Below, in pieces: positions 1 through 8,772 of a DNA stretch of 64,000 bases. Origin of the DNA: Xanthomonas sp. DAR 34887 (GTDB lineage Bacteria; Pseudomonadota; Gammaproteobacteria; Xanthomonadales; Xanthomonadaceae); NCBI RefSeq assembly GCF_041245805.1, contig NZ_CP162490.1, positions 659,001 through 723,000 of the forward strand, in the 5' to 3' direction. The notes under the pieces are model-generated. The model worked only from the letters and a program-made list of their open reading frames with translations, did no database searches and was not told the DNA's origin. A program made the translations under genes and the position numbers. Within the stretch, counting starts at the first letter, position 1; each line of letters begins with the position of its first letter.

Positions 1-2202
1 GCCGTCGCTGATGTACGGGCCGAAGCGGCCGTTGAGTACCTGGATGTCGCTGCCTTCGTATTCCTTGATGATGCGGTTGCGCGCGATCTCTTCCTTCTCT
101 TCGATCAGGAACACCGCGCGCGCCAGGTCGATGGTGTACGGATCATCTTCCTTCTTCAGCGAGGCGTAGACGCTGCCGCGCTTGGCGAACGGCCCGAAAC
201 GGCCGATGCCGACGCTGACGTCCTCGCCCTTGTCCTCGCCCAGGGCGCGCGGCATCAGGAACAGCTCCAGCGCGTCTTCCAGGGTGATGGTGTGCATGCT
301 CTGGCCCGGCCGCAGCGAGGCGAACTTGGGCTTGTCCTCGGCATCCTCGGCGGTGCTGCCGATCGCCGCGTACGGCCCGAACCGGCCCAGGCGCACGCTG
401 ACCGGCTTGCCGGTCTTGGGGTCGGTGCCGAGTTCGCGCGCGCCGGTGGCCTCGGAGCGGTCCACCGATTCCTTCTTCTCCTCGACCAGTTCCTTGAACG
501 GGCCCCAGAACTTCTCCATCAACGGCCGCCATTCCTCCTCGCCGCGCGACACCGCATCCAGCTCGTCCTCGAGCTTGGCGGTGAAGTCGTAATCGACGTA
601 GCGGGTGAAGTGGCCGGACAGGAATTTGCTGACCGCGCGGCCCACGTCAGAGGGACGGAAGCGGCGCGCGTCCAGTTCCACGTACTTGCGGAACAGCAGG
701 GTCTGGATGATGGAGGCATAGGTCGACGGACGGCCGATGCCGTATTCCTCCAGCGTCTTGACCAGCGAGGCTTCCGAGTAGCGCGGCGGCGGCTCGGTGA
801 AATGCTGGTCGGCATGGATGCGGTCGAGCGGGATGCGGTCGCCGGGCTTCATCGGCGGCAGCTTGCGGCCCTCGTCCTCGTCCTCGGCGGCCTTCTGGTC
901 CTTGCCTTCCTCGTACACGGCCAGAAAGCCCGGATCGATCACCGTGGTGCCGCTGGCGCGGAAGCTGTGTTCGTTGCCGGCGGCCAGTTCCACGGTGACG
1001 GTGTTCATCGTCGCCGGCACCATCTGGCACGCCACCGCGCGCTTCCAGATCAGTTCGTACAGGCGGCGGCCATCGTCGTCCAGATACTTGGCCATCTGCG
1101 CCGGGGTGCGCAGCGCGCTGGTCGGGCGGATCGCCTCGTGCGCTTCCTGCGCGTTCTTGGACTTGGTCTGGTACATGTTCGGCTTGTCCGGCAGCGCGCC
1201 GGTGCCGAAGTCGCGCGCGATCACGTCGCGGATCTCGGCCAGCGCGTCCTGCGACAGGTTCACCGAGTCGGTACGCATGTAGCTGATCAGGCCGACCGTG
1301 CCTTCGTCGCCCAGGGTCACGCCTTCGTACAGCTTCTGCGCCACGCGCATGGTGCGGCTGGTGGTGAAGCCGAGCTTGCGCGAGGCCTCCTGCTGCAGCG
1401 TGGAGGTGGTGAACGGTGGCGCCGGGCGGCGCTTGCGCTCCTTGCTGGCCACGTCGGTGACGTGCAGCGCGCCCTGCGCAGCCTTCTGCAGGCGCATCCG
1501 CGCGTCTTCGGCGGTGGCGCCGTCGGTGATGGTGAACTGCTCGAACTTCTGCCCGTCGAGCTTGACCAGCTTGGCCGCGAACGGCTGCGAGGGGTGGGCG
1601 CACTCGGCGCCGATGCTCCAGTATTCGCGGGCGACGAAGGCTTCGATCTCCTCCTCGCGCTCCACGATCATGCGCAGCGCCGGCGACTGCACGCGGCCGG
1701 CGGACAGGCCGCGCTGCACCTTGCGCCACAGTACCGGCGACAAGTTGAAGCCGACCAGGTAGTCCAGCGCGCGCCGCGCCTGCTGCGCATCGACCAGGTC
1801 CACGGCGATCTGGCGCGGGTTGGCCATCGCTTCCTTGATCGCGCGCGGGGTGATCTCGGTGAACACCACCCGGTGCAGCGGTTTGTCCTTGAGCAGCCCG
1901 CGCTCCTTCAGGATCTCGGCGATGTGCCAGCTGATCGCCTCGCCCTCGCGGTCCGGGTCGGTCGCCAGATAGATATCGTCGGCGGCCTTGGCGGCCTTGG
2001 CGATGGCTTCGACGTGTTTCTCGTTCTTGTCGATCAGCGCGTAGCGCATCGCGAAGCCGTCGTCCGGGTCCACCGCGCCCTCTTTCGGGATCAGGTCGCG
2101 CACGTGCCCATACGAGGCCAGGACGTGGAAGTCCTTGCCGAGGTATTTGTTGATCGTCTTGGCCTTGGCGGGCGATTCGACGATGAGCAGGTGCTTGGAC
2201 AT
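1..2202 (-). CDS. topA: DNA topoisomerase I (3' end beyond window)
   Basis: Type IA topoisomerase that relaxes negative supercoils through a transient 5'-phosphotyrosine link. The gene starts with MSKHLLIVESPAKAKTINKY, the TOPRIM opening, and is open to base 1, so about 734 N-terminal residues are visible and the C-terminus is missing. The TOPRIM acidic motif ATDPDREGEAI lies near residue 80. The catalytic tyrosine lies in GLISYMRTDSVNLS near residue 310, and EAHEAIRPTS follows. Repeated GRFGPY segments near the left edge look like the C-terminal zinc-ribbon/TOPRIM-C repeats, several apparently without the usual cysteines. It is transcribed alone, away from the GYF genes, behind a likely promoter at 2346-2376. 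Confidence 0.97.
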   Translation of the reverse strand, partial: MSKHLLIVESPAKAKTINKYLGKDFHVLASYGHVRDLIPKEGAVDPDDGFAMRYALIDKNEKHVEAIAKAAKAADDIYLATDPDREGEAISWHIAEILKERGLLKDKPLHRVVFTEITPRAIKEAMANPRQIAVDLVDAQQARRALDYLVGFNLSPVLWRKVQRGLSAGRVQSPALRMIVEREEEIEAFVAREYWSIGAECAHPSQPFAAKLVKLDGQKFEQFTITDGATAEDARMRLQKAAQGALHVTDVASKERKRRPAPPFTTSTLQQEASRKLGFTTSRTMRVAQKLYEGVTLGDEGTVGLISYMRTDSVNLSQDALAEIRDVIARDFGTGALPDKPNMYQTKSKNAQEAHEAIRPTSALRTPAQMAKYLDDDGRRLYELIWKRAVACQMVPATMNTVTVELAAGNEHSFRASGTTVIDPGFLAVYEEGKDQKAAEDEDEGRKLPPMKPGDRIPLDRIHADQHFTEPPPRYSEASLVKTLEEYGIGRPSTYASIIQTLLFRKYVELDARRFRPSDVGRAVSKFLSGHFTRYVDYDFTAKLEDELDAVSRGEEEWRPLMEKFWGPFKELVEEKKESVDRSEATGARELGTDPKTGKPVSVRLGRFGPYAAIGSTAEDAEDKPKFASLRPGQSMHTITLEDALELFLMPRALGEDKGEDVSVGIGRFGPFAKRGSVYASLKKEDDPYTIDLARAVFLIEEKEEIARNRIIKEYEGSDIQVLNGRFGPYISDG

Positions 2203-2345
2203 GATGAGGTGGGCTTCGAATGGGCGGGGCGGGCGCCCTGGGGGCGGTAGGGTGGCGCAATTGCTCCGGTTAGTGAAGCGTTGCGGCGTTCAGAGAGGCC
2301 GACGCCCGAGGCGGGTACCCCGGGCGTTCAGCTGCGTCTCTTTTT

Positions 2346-2376
2346 ATTAGTGGACATGTCCGGCGGCGGCTGTCAA
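2346..2376 (-). promoter_or_regulatory. topA: Candidate topA promoter
   Basis: On the minus strand a perfect TTGACA (2371-2376) is followed after 19 bp by ACTAAT (2346-2351). The spacer contains the palindrome GGACATGTCC. The start codon lies about 145 bp downstream, which leaves a long leader. The spacing is long for sigma-70, so this is inference. Confidence 0.4.
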
Positions 2377-2455
2377 GCGCCGGCGCCCGGCCAAACCTCC
2401 GGCGTGGGACTCGCTGCCTTCCTTTCCTCGGGTCCCCGGTCCCGCGTTCCGGCCG

Positions 2456-3391
2456 TCAGTGCCAGTTGCCGCTGGCCGCCACGCCGATCACCAGGATGAC
2501 CAGCAGCAGGATCCCGACCATCAGCACGCCGAACAGCGACAGGATCACGATGGTGACCGTGCCCAGCTTGCGCTGCTGCCACTCCGGGTGGTCGGTGTAG
2601 GCCCATTTGTCCACCACCAGGGTGTCGCAGATCATGTCGTGCAGGGCCTGCTTGCGCTCGGTGAAGGCGGCCATCAGGAAGCCGATGAAGATGGTCAGGC
2701 TGCTCAGCAGGAAGCCGAAATAGCGGCCGATGCCGCGGCCGACGCTGATCCGGCTGCCGTCGGTGCGCACCACCTTGATGCCGACCGCCATCTTGCCCAG
2801 CGTGGCCTGCTTGGCCGAGGCGTGGAACAAGCCGAAGTACAGCGCCGACATTCCCAGCGGCACCAGGTACACCATCACCAGCATGACGATGCCGCCGGGC
2901 GTGCTGAAGTCGGGGCTGCCGCCCAGGCTGCTGAAGCCGAAGAAGCTCAGCATGATCACGAACTGGATCACCTGCGCGACCATGCCGACCAGCATGCCGT
3001 CGATCAGATAGGCGGCGGTGCGTTTCCAGAAGCCGGCCTGCACCACTTCGCCACCGGCGACGAAGCGTGGCTCCTCGCTGAGCGAGGCGGCAGGGGCGGC
3101 GTAGGGCGAATGCGCCGTGGTGTCGGATGCCGGTGCGGCCCAGGCGGCCGGCAATGCCTGCGCAGGCGCCGGGGCGGGCTCGGCGGCATCGCTCGGCGCG
3201 GACGCGGCCGGCGCCTGGGTCAGGCCCAGTTCGTCGACGAAGTCGGCCAGCGGATGCCATTCGCTGAGGCCGTCGCGCCACACCAGCGTGGTCAGGCCGA
3301 CATCACCGCGCTGGAAGCGCTGCTGCAGTTCGTCGGCCGGCATCGGTCCATGACGCTGCTGCGCGGCGTCGGCGTAGTACCACTCACTCAT
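2456..3391 (-). CDS. GYF_2-RDD family membrane protein
   Basis: A 311-residue protein. Residues 1-50 are a GYF_2 domain (starting MSEWYYADAAQQRHGP, with the WRDGLSEWHPL motif), followed by an Ala/Pro-rich linker to about residue 115. An RDD domain with several hydrophobic segments follows: FWKRTAAYLIDGM, then KQATLGKMAVGIKV, then RKQALHDMICDTLVV. A hydrophobic C-terminal segment ends the protein. The RDD signatures are clear, but the function of the family is poorly defined and transport or membrane assembly is only a guess. The downstream gene also carries a GYF_2 domain, so the pair may be related by duplication of that domain. The start was chosen at ATG 3391, with GGGGA upstream and the GYF domain starting immediately. 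Confidence 0.85.
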   Translation of the reverse strand: MSEWYYADAAQQRHGPMPADELQQRFQRGDVGLTTLVWRDGLSEWHPLADFVDELGLTQAPAASAPSDAAEPAPAPAQALPAAWAAPASDTTAHSPYAAPAASLSEEPRFVAGGEVVQAGFWKRTAAYLIDGMLVGMVAQVIQFVIMLSFFGFSSLGGSPDFSTPGGIVMLVMVYLVPLGMSALYFGLFHASAKQATLGKMAVGIKVVRTDGSRISVGRGIGRYFGFLLSSLTIFIGFLMAAFTERKQALHDMICDTLVVDKWAYTDHPEWQQRKLGTVTIVILSLFGVLMVGILLLVILVIGVAASGNWH

Positions 3392-3432
3392 TCCTGTTCC
3401 CCGGGGGTTGCGATCGAAAAATCCGTTTCCGC

Positions 3433-4152
3433 TCAACCGCCGCGGCAATGCGCGGGCAGGTAGCGGTCGTCCAGCTCGGAACTGCATTTCCAGACCGAAG
3501 CCCGCTCATCGTAGTCCAGCCACAGCGCCTTGCCATCCAACTGGCGCTTCCCGGGCGCGTGCAGGGTGGCTTCCAGGCCGCAATGGCCGTTGTCGAAGCG
3601 GCCGATGCGGACCTGGCGGACGAACACGCTGGTGTATTGCTGCGCGGGCTCGAAGCCGGGATCGCCGTTCACCGGGCAACGCCCCTGTTGCGCGGCGAAC
3701 GCGGCGATGTCGCTCTTCAGCTGGTCCATGCCGTCGATCGCCGCGTTGGCATGCTTGCGCAGCGTGTAGTCGCGATACGCCGGCACGGCGATGGCGGCGA
3801 GGATGCCGAGCATCGCCACCAGCACCAGGCCCAGCACGATCGCGACGATCGCGCCGATGCCGCAGCCGGACAGGCCGGCGCGTGGCGCGGCGACGGGAGC
3901 GGCGGCCGCGCCGGGAGATGATGGCGCAGGCGGCGGCAACGGCGGCGGCATGGCCGCCGCTGGCAGGCCCAGTGCGTCGGCGAGCGCATGCAGCGGCTGC
4001 CATTCCGGCATGCCGTCGCGCCACAGCAGGGTGCTGCGCTCCAGCTGGCCGTCGCGCACCATGTCGCGCAACGCCTGCGTGCTCAACGGCCCGTGCCGTT
4101 GCCTGGCTGCGTCGGCGTAGTACCACGCGCTCTGGGTCGGGTCCTCGTGCAT
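3433..4152 (-). CDS. GYF_2 domain fused to a pilin-like segment
   Basis: A 239-residue protein. Residues 5-60 are a GYF_2 domain (SAWYYADAARQRHGPL, WRDGMPEWQPL). A Pro/Ala-rich linker follows. Near residue 100 a single hydrophobic helix reads on as LGILAAIAVPAYRDYTLRKH, the pattern of the N-terminal helix of a type IV pilin. The remaining 110 residues contain cysteines and end YLPAHCRGG. The usual prepilin leader is absent because the helix is internal. It is probably an inner-membrane protein with a cytoplasmic GYF domain. It lies 41 bp from the GYF_2-RDD gene on the same strand and 22 bp after smg, so co-transcription is likely. No specific function is known. Confidence 0.8.
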   Translation of the reverse strand: MHEDPTQSAWYYADAARQRHGPLSTQALRDMVRDGQLERSTLLWRDGMPEWQPLHALADALGLPAAAMPPPLPPPAPSSPGAAAAPVAAPRAGLSGCGIGAIVAIVLGLVLVAMLGILAAIAVPAYRDYTLRKHANAAIDGMDQLKSDIAAFAAQQGRCPVNGDPGFEPAQQYTSVFVRQVRIGRFDNGHCGLEATLHAPGKRQLDGKALWLDYDERASVWKCSSELDDRYLPAHCRGG

Positions 4153-4174
4153 CCGTGCGTGGTCCGTCAGCGGC

Positions 4175-4648
4175 TCAGTGCACCGGCTCCGGCTCGTCGA
4201 CGAACATCTGCGTTTCCATCCACGCGTAGGCCGCCTCGGCGCCGGGCTGGTTGAACAGCACCATCAGCACCACCCATTTCAGGTCGTCCAGGTCCAGTTC
4301 GTCCTGGTCCAGCGCCATCGCCCGGTCCAGCACCAGCTCGCGCTGGTCGCTGTCGAGGATGCCATGCTGTTCCAGGAACAGCAGGAAGCCACGGCATTCC
4401 ACGTCGAGCTTGTCCAGCTCCGGGCCGTGGTAGACGCGGATCGGGCCGTCGATGCGCGGCTGCGGCACGGCCGGCCGCTGGTCGGCCAGGGCATCGAGCC
4501 AGTCGAACGCTTTGCTGATTTCGGTGGGGCTGAAGCCAGCCTGGATCAGGCCATTCTGGAGGGAGTCGCGATCGCGGACCGGGTCCGCATCCTCGCTGAA
4601 ATAATGTTCGAACAGGTACAGCAGGACATCCAGAATGCTCTCTTTCAT
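4175..4648 (-). CDS. smg: Smg family protein (DUF494)
   Basis: A 157-residue acidic protein starting MKESILDVLLYLFEHYFSED, the characteristic opening of the Smg/DUF494 family, and of typical family length. LDLDDLKWVVLMVLFNQPG near the C-terminus also fits. Its molecular role is not established. The family is usually encoded beside dprA, as here, where the dprA stop is 43 bp upstream on the same strand. The start at 4648 has an AGGGG ribosome site immediately upstream. Confidence 0.92.
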   Translation of the reverse strand: MKESILDVLLYLFEHYFSEDADPVRDRDSLQNGLIQAGFSPTEISKAFDWLDALADQRPAVPQPRIDGPIRVYHGPELDKLDVECRGFLLFLEQHGILDSDQRELVLDRAMALDQDELDLDDLKWVVLMVLFNQPGAEAAYAWMETQMFVDEPEPVH

Positions 4649-4691
4649 TGCCCCTCGGCCTGCGTCGCTAGACGCTGTGGAGGTGAAGAAA

Positions 4692-5849
4692 CTAGGGTTT
4701 GCGGGTGTAACGACCTCGTTCGACCGCCACGTAGCCATCCAGTTCCATGGCCAGCAGCATGGAGGAGGCCGCCGCGGCCGTCAATCCGGTGCGTGCGATC
4801 ACTGAATCCATACAGATTGGGTCGTGGCCTAGCGCGTGCCACAAGCGCTGGTAGTTGGGATCGGGGAAGGACGGCATGGCGCCGGAGTCGTCGGCGATTC
4901 TCTCAGTGGGGGCGCGCAGGCGCCCGCGCAAGGCGTCGGCCAGTTCCGCGGCCAGCGGTGCGACCCCGGCCAGCACTTCCTCGGCGCTCTCGACCAACCC
5001 GGCGCCGTCGCGGATCAGACGATGGCAGCCGCGCGCCAGCGGGTTGTGGATCGAGCCGGGCAGCGCGAACACCTCGCGCCCGGCCTCGGCGGCCAGGCGC
5101 GCGGTGATCAGCGCGCCGGAGCGGGTGGCGGCCTCGATCACCAGGGTGGCCAGGCTCAGTCCGGCAATGATCCGGTTGCGGGCCGGGAAGTGGCTGGGCC
5201 GTGCCGGGGTGCCGGGCGGATGCTCGCTGACCACGGCGCCGCGCGCGGCGATGCGCTCGCGCAGGGCAGCGTGCTGGCGGGGGTAGGCCAGGTCGGCGCC
5301 GGTGCCGACCACCGCCACGGTCAGCCCATCCTGGCGCGACAGCGCCGCCGCGTGCGCGGCGGCATCGACCCCGGCGGCCATGCCGCTGGTCACCGCCAGC
5401 CCGGACGTGGCCAGCGCCAGGGCGAAGCGGGACGCATTGTCGCGGCCACCGGCGCTGGGCGCGCGGCTGCCGACCACCGCCACCGCCGGATGCCACAGCG
5501 CCGCCGGATCGCCTTCCAGGTACAGCGCCAGCGGCGGGTTGGGGCTGCGCAGCAGCAGCGCCGGGTAGTCGGGATCGTGGCAGCCGAGCAGATGCCGGCG
5601 CGGCCCCGCCAGCCAGGCCAGTGCGGCGTCCATGACGGCGCGGTCGGGCTGCCGCAATGCCGCGCTCTGCGCCGGATCCAGCCCCGCCGCCTGCCAGGCG
5701 GCGGGACCGGCGGCCAGGGCGGCGGCAGGACTGCCGTGCCGCTCGAGCAGGCGCCTGCGCGGGGCGCTGGCGCCGCCGGCCAGCGACAGCGCCAGCAAGG
5801 CGGGGTCGGCGCAGGGGGAGGGTGCGTGGGCGGTGGGCAGGGCGGACAT
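4692..5849 (-). CDS. dprA: DNA-processing protein DprA
   Basis: Loads RecA on incoming single-stranded DNA during natural transformation. The protein has 385 residues. An N-terminal helical region is followed from about residue 120 by the Rossmann-like DprA core: AVAVVGSRAPS, then TSGMAAGVDAAAH, VAVVGTGADLAYPRQH, PPGTPARPSHFPARNRIIAG and TRSGALITARLA. A C-terminal winged-helix (DprA_WH) starts near NYQRLWHALGHDPICMD. Length and motifs match an intact DprA. The start at 5849 was preferred over 5870. It lies between the LysM gene and smg in the conserved order. Confidence 0.96.
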   Translation of the reverse strand: MSALPTAHAPSPCADPALLALSLAGGASAPRRRLLERHGSPAAALAAGPAAWQAAGLDPAQSAALRQPDRAVMDAALAWLAGPRRHLLGCHDPDYPALLLRSPNPPLALYLEGDPAALWHPAVAVVGSRAPSAGGRDNASRFALALATSGLAVTSGMAAGVDAAAHAAALSRQDGLTVAVVGTGADLAYPRQHAALRERIAARGAVVSEHPPGTPARPSHFPARNRIIAGLSLATLVIEAATRSGALITARLAAEAGREVFALPGSIHNPLARGCHRLIRDGAGLVESAEEVLAGVAPLAAELADALRGRLRAPTERIADDSGAMPSFPDPNYQRLWHALGHDPICMDSVIARTGLTAAAASSMLLAMELDGYVAVERGRYTRKP

Positions 5850-5873
5850 GGGCCCCAGGCTAGGCCGCAAACG

Positions 5874-5899
5874 CAGACGGCGCCCTCGGGCGCCGTCTG
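5874..5899. terminator. GC-rich hairpin between LysM gene and dprA
   Basis: A perfect 12-bp inverted repeat, CAGACGGCGCCC / GGGCGCCGTCTG, with a 2-nt loop. It lies between the stop of the LysM gene and the dprA start. There is no clear T-run on either strand, so it may be an attenuator or RNA-stabilising hairpin rather than a complete intrinsic terminator. Confidence 0.4.
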
Positions 5900-5931
5900 T
5901 CGCGGATGTAGGACTTGCCCGCGTGCGCGGG

Positions 5932-7068
5932 TCAGCGCGCGTCCGGGTGCTTCACGTCGTAGCCGATCCGGGTCGGCTTGACGCCGTCCATCACCAGCGC
6001 GTAGCTGACCTTGTCGAAGGTGCGGAACACCATCGCGTGCGCGGCGTACTCGTCGGGCAAGGCCACCGAGCCGCGGCCGCCGGTGAAGCCGTCGTCGGCG
6101 CGCGAGGTGTTCGGGCGATGCACGCGGTCGTTGACCCGGGTGCCATGACGCCACAGCGACACCACGGTGCCGTTGTCGATGCCCTCGCGGCTGCCGCCGG
6201 AGATGGCGATCACGTCGCGCGGACCGGCGGCGCTGAACGCGTCGGCCACCGCCAGCACCCGCAGCCCGGCCTCGAGCGCCTGCGCCGCGGGCGGGTGCGG
6301 CACGAACTGCAGGTCGTAGGGCTGCGCCTGGACCGCGATCAGGCGGTCGCCGGCGCGCACTTCGCGGGCGCTGTCCTGCAGCAGCAGGGTGGTGGCCTGG
6401 CTGCCGTCGGCGGAAACGCGGGTGACGGTGCCGATATTGACCTGGGCCAGTTCGTAGCCCAGCGTTTCGCGGCGCTTGTTGTCCGGCGCCACGAAGGTCT
6501 GCCACAGGTTGCCGGTGCCCGGGGTGCTGCGGCCTTCCCTGTCCAGGTCGTCGCTGAGCCTGGGCAGTTCGTAGCGCACGGTCGGCCGCACCACTGCGTA
6601 GCGCTGCCCGACCTGCGCTTCGTCGAGCCCGGTCGCGTAGGCCACCTGGCCGACGGTGGCGCGCAGCCGGTTGTCCTCGAAGCCCACCACATAGGGCAGC
6701 CCGTCGATGCTGTCGGCCACGCGCAGGTTCTTCAGGAACGGCTCGACGTCGGACAGCGGGATCGCGTCGATCGGCGCGTCTTGGCGCGGGCCCGGCTTGA
6801 CCGTGGCGCGCGCCACGCGGTCCAGGTAGGCCAGGCTGAGCACGTCGCCGGGGTAGATCAGATGCGGGTTCTGCACCTGGGGGTTGGCCTGCCAGATTTC
6901 CGGCCACAGCCACGGCTTGCCGAGAAAACGTCCGGCGATGTCCCACAGCGTGTCGCCCTTGCGCACCACGTAGGTGTCAGGGTGTTCGGCAGCCATGCTC
7001 GCGGAAGCGGCATAGGTCGCCACGGTGAGCATCGCCACGGCGACGACCGTACGGAGTCGATTGAACAT
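5932..7068 (-). CDS. LysM peptidoglycan-binding domain protein
   Basis: An exported 378-residue protein with a signal peptide (MFNRLRTVVAVAMLTVATYA, cleavage near ASASMAA). It is followed directly by one LysM domain: DTYVVRKGDTLWDIAGRFL, WPEIWQANPQVQNPHLIYPG. The remaining 300 residues have no domain I can name. This architecture is common just upstream of dprA, divergent from def, and the protein probably binds periplasmic peptidoglycan. It is divergent from def, with 137 bp between the start codons. The start at 7068 gives a clean signal peptide; an upstream in-frame start at 7104 is possible. Confidence 0.9.
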   Translation of the reverse strand: MFNRLRTVVAVAMLTVATYAASASMAAEHPDTYVVRKGDTLWDIAGRFLGKPWLWPEIWQANPQVQNPHLIYPGDVLSLAYLDRVARATVKPGPRQDAPIDAIPLSDVEPFLKNLRVADSIDGLPYVVGFEDNRLRATVGQVAYATGLDEAQVGQRYAVVRPTVRYELPRLSDDLDREGRSTPGTGNLWQTFVAPDNKRRETLGYELAQVNIGTVTRVSADGSQATTLLLQDSAREVRAGDRLIAVQAQPYDLQFVPHPPAAQALEAGLRVLAVADAFSAAGPRDVIAISGGSREGIDNGTVVSLWRHGTRVNDRVHRPNTSRADDGFTGGRGSVALPDEYAAHAMVFRTFDKVSYALVMDGVKPTRIGYDVKHPDAR

Positions 7069-7205
7069 GAGTGCGAAGCCTGATTCCCCAACAGGTCCGC
7101 GCACTATAGTCCAGAACCCTGGGCGCGGCGCAAGCGTTGCCGCCAGAACGGGGTAGAATCGTCAGGTCTTGCCGAATTATCCGGCGCCCCCAACTGGGTA
7201 CCGCT

Positions 7206-7718
7206 ATGGCCCTGCTTCCCATCCTCGAATTCCCCGATCCCCGCCTGCGCACCAAGGCGGTGCCGGTCGACCCTGCCGAAGTCTCCATGCCGGCGTTCCA
7301 GCGCCTGCTCGACGACATGTTCGAGACCATGTACGAGGCCCCCGGCATCGGCCTGGCCGCGAGCCAGGTGGACGTGCACAAGCGCTTCATGGTCATCGAC
7401 GTCAGCGAGGAGAAGAACGCCCCGCAGGTGTTCATCAATCCGCAGATCGTGCAGCGCGACGGCGAGCAGGTGTACCAGGAAGGCTGTCTGTCGGTGCCCG
7501 GCATCTATGCCGACGTGACCCGCGCCGACACCATCACCGTGCGCTACCTGGACCGCCACGGCCAGCCGCAGGAACTGTCCAGCGGCGGTGTGCTGGCGGT
7601 GTGCGTGCAGCACGAGATGGACCATCTGGACGGCAAGCTGTTCGTCGACTACCTCTCGCCGCTCAAGCGCGAGATGGTGCGCAAGAAGCTGGCCAAGGCG
7701 CGCAAGCACGTGGCCTGA
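7206..7718 (+). CDS. def: Peptide deformylase
   Basis: Removes the formyl group from the N-terminal methionine of nascent proteins. The 170-residue protein has all three metal-site motifs: GIGLAASQ, EGCLSVPG (Cys ligand) and QHEMDHLDG (two His ligands and the catalytic Glu). It is the first gene of the def-fmt-rsmB group, pairing formyl removal with formyl addition by Fmt. It is separated from fmt by an inverted-repeat cluster, so coupling is not direct. Confidence 0.98.
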   Translation: MALLPILEFPDPRLRTKAVPVDPAEVSMPAFQRLLDDMFETMYEAPGIGLAASQVDVHKRFMVIDVSEEKNAPQVFINPQIVQRDGEQVYQEGCLSVPGIYADVTRADTITVRYLDRHGQPQELSSGGVLAVCVQHEMDHLDGKLFVDYLSPLKREMVRKKLAKARKHVA

Positions 7719-7723
7719 CGGCC

Positions 7724-7827
7724 GGGATTCGGGATTCGGGAGTGGGGATTCGTAAGCGCGAGCCGGATTCCCTTCCGGTCGCCGAGTCCTGCCGTTGCGA
7801 ATCCCTAATCCCCAATCCCGAATCCCC
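7724..7827. repeat. GATTCGG-type inverted repeat cluster before fmt
   Basis: The left arm (7724-7752) is built of GGGATTCGGGATTCGGGA units and the right arm (7798-7827) of CGAATCCC/AATCCCC units, so the transcript could fold into a long hairpin in the def-fmt gap. The right arm ends 5 bp before the fmt start, where a ribosome-binding site would be expected. A related unit abuts the dtd start. Confidence 0.85.
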
Positions 7828-7832
7828 GCCCA

Positions 7833-8756
7833 ATGAAAATCGTCTTCGCCGGTACGCCGGACTTCGCCGTGCCGTCGTTGCGCGCGGCTGCGCAGCGCCA
7901 TGAAGTGGTCGCGGTCTATACCCAGCCGGACCGGCCGGCCGGGCGCGGCCGTGGGCTGACCCCGTCGCCGGTGAAGCTGGAGGCGGTCGCGCGCGGCATT
8001 CCGGTGCTGCAGCCGGAGACCCTGCGTTCGCCGGAAGCGCTGCAGACCCTGCGCGCGCTGCAGCCGGACCTGATGGTGGTGGTGGCCTACGGCCTGATCC
8101 TGCCCAAGGCGGTGCTGGCGATCCCGACCCATGGCTGCTGGAACGTGCACGCCTCGTTGCTGCCGCGCTGGCGCGGCGCCGCGCCGATCCAGCGCGCGAT
8201 CGAGGCCGGCGACAGCGAAACCGGGGTGTGTCTGATGCAGATGGAAGCGGGCCTGGACACCGGCCCGGTGCTGATGTCGCAGCGCACTCCGATCGGCGAC
8301 AGCGAGACCGGCGGGCAGTTGCACGACCGGCTGGCCGCGCTTGGCGCGCAGGTGCTGGCCGACGGCCTGGGCCTGCTGCGCGCCGGCATCCGCCCGGTGC
8401 CGCAGCCGCAGCCCGAGGCCGGCGTCACCTATGCGCACAAGCTGGACAAGGCGCAGGCGCGGCTGGACTGGCAGCAGCCGGCGGCGCAGCTGGCGCTGCG
8501 GGTACGCGCGTTCAATCCGTGGCCGATCACCGAAGCGGTGCTGGCCGGCGAGCGCGTGCGCGTGCATGGCGCGGTAGCGCTGGAGCTGGCGCATGCGCAG
8601 CCGCCGGGCACGGTGCTGGCCGCCTCCAAGCAAGGCATCGACATCGCCTGCGGCCAGGGCGCGTTGCGCCTGCGCGTGCTGCAGCGCGAAGGCGGCAAGG
8701 CGATCACCGCCGCCGACTACCTCAACGCCCGGCGCGATCTGCCGGTGCTGGCCTGA
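7833..8756 (+). CDS. fmt: Methionyl-tRNA formyltransferase
   Basis: Formylates initiator Met-tRNA using 10-formyltetrahydrofolate. The 307-residue protein shows MKIVFAGTPDFAVPSL at the start, the folate/catalytic region WNVHASLLPRWRGAAPIQRAI, and the DTGPVL stretch. A C-terminal domain starts around TYAHKLDKAQARLDWQQPA. Length is normal. rsmB begins 16 bp downstream. No Shine-Dalgarno sequence is evident because the repeat cluster runs up to the start codon. Confidence 0.98.
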   Translation: MKIVFAGTPDFAVPSLRAAAQRHEVVAVYTQPDRPAGRGRGLTPSPVKLEAVARGIPVLQPETLRSPEALQTLRALQPDLMVVVAYGLILPKAVLAIPTHGCWNVHASLLPRWRGAAPIQRAIEAGDSETGVCLMQMEAGLDTGPVLMSQRTPIGDSETGGQLHDRLAALGAQVLADGLGLLRAGIRPVPQPQPEAGVTYAHKLDKAQARLDWQQPAAQLALRVRAFNPWPITEAVLAGERVRVHGAVALELAHAQPPGTVLAASKQGIDIACGQGALRLRVLQREGGKAITAADYLNARRDLPVLA

Positions 8757-8772
8757 GCCGGCGCGACCGCCC

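Noticed and set aside
292..2250. 652-residue open frame on the plus strand opposite topA
   Set aside because: It mirrors topA codons in GC-rich DNA, has low-complexity Arg/Gly/Leu composition and no family motif. topA on the other strand is unmistakable.
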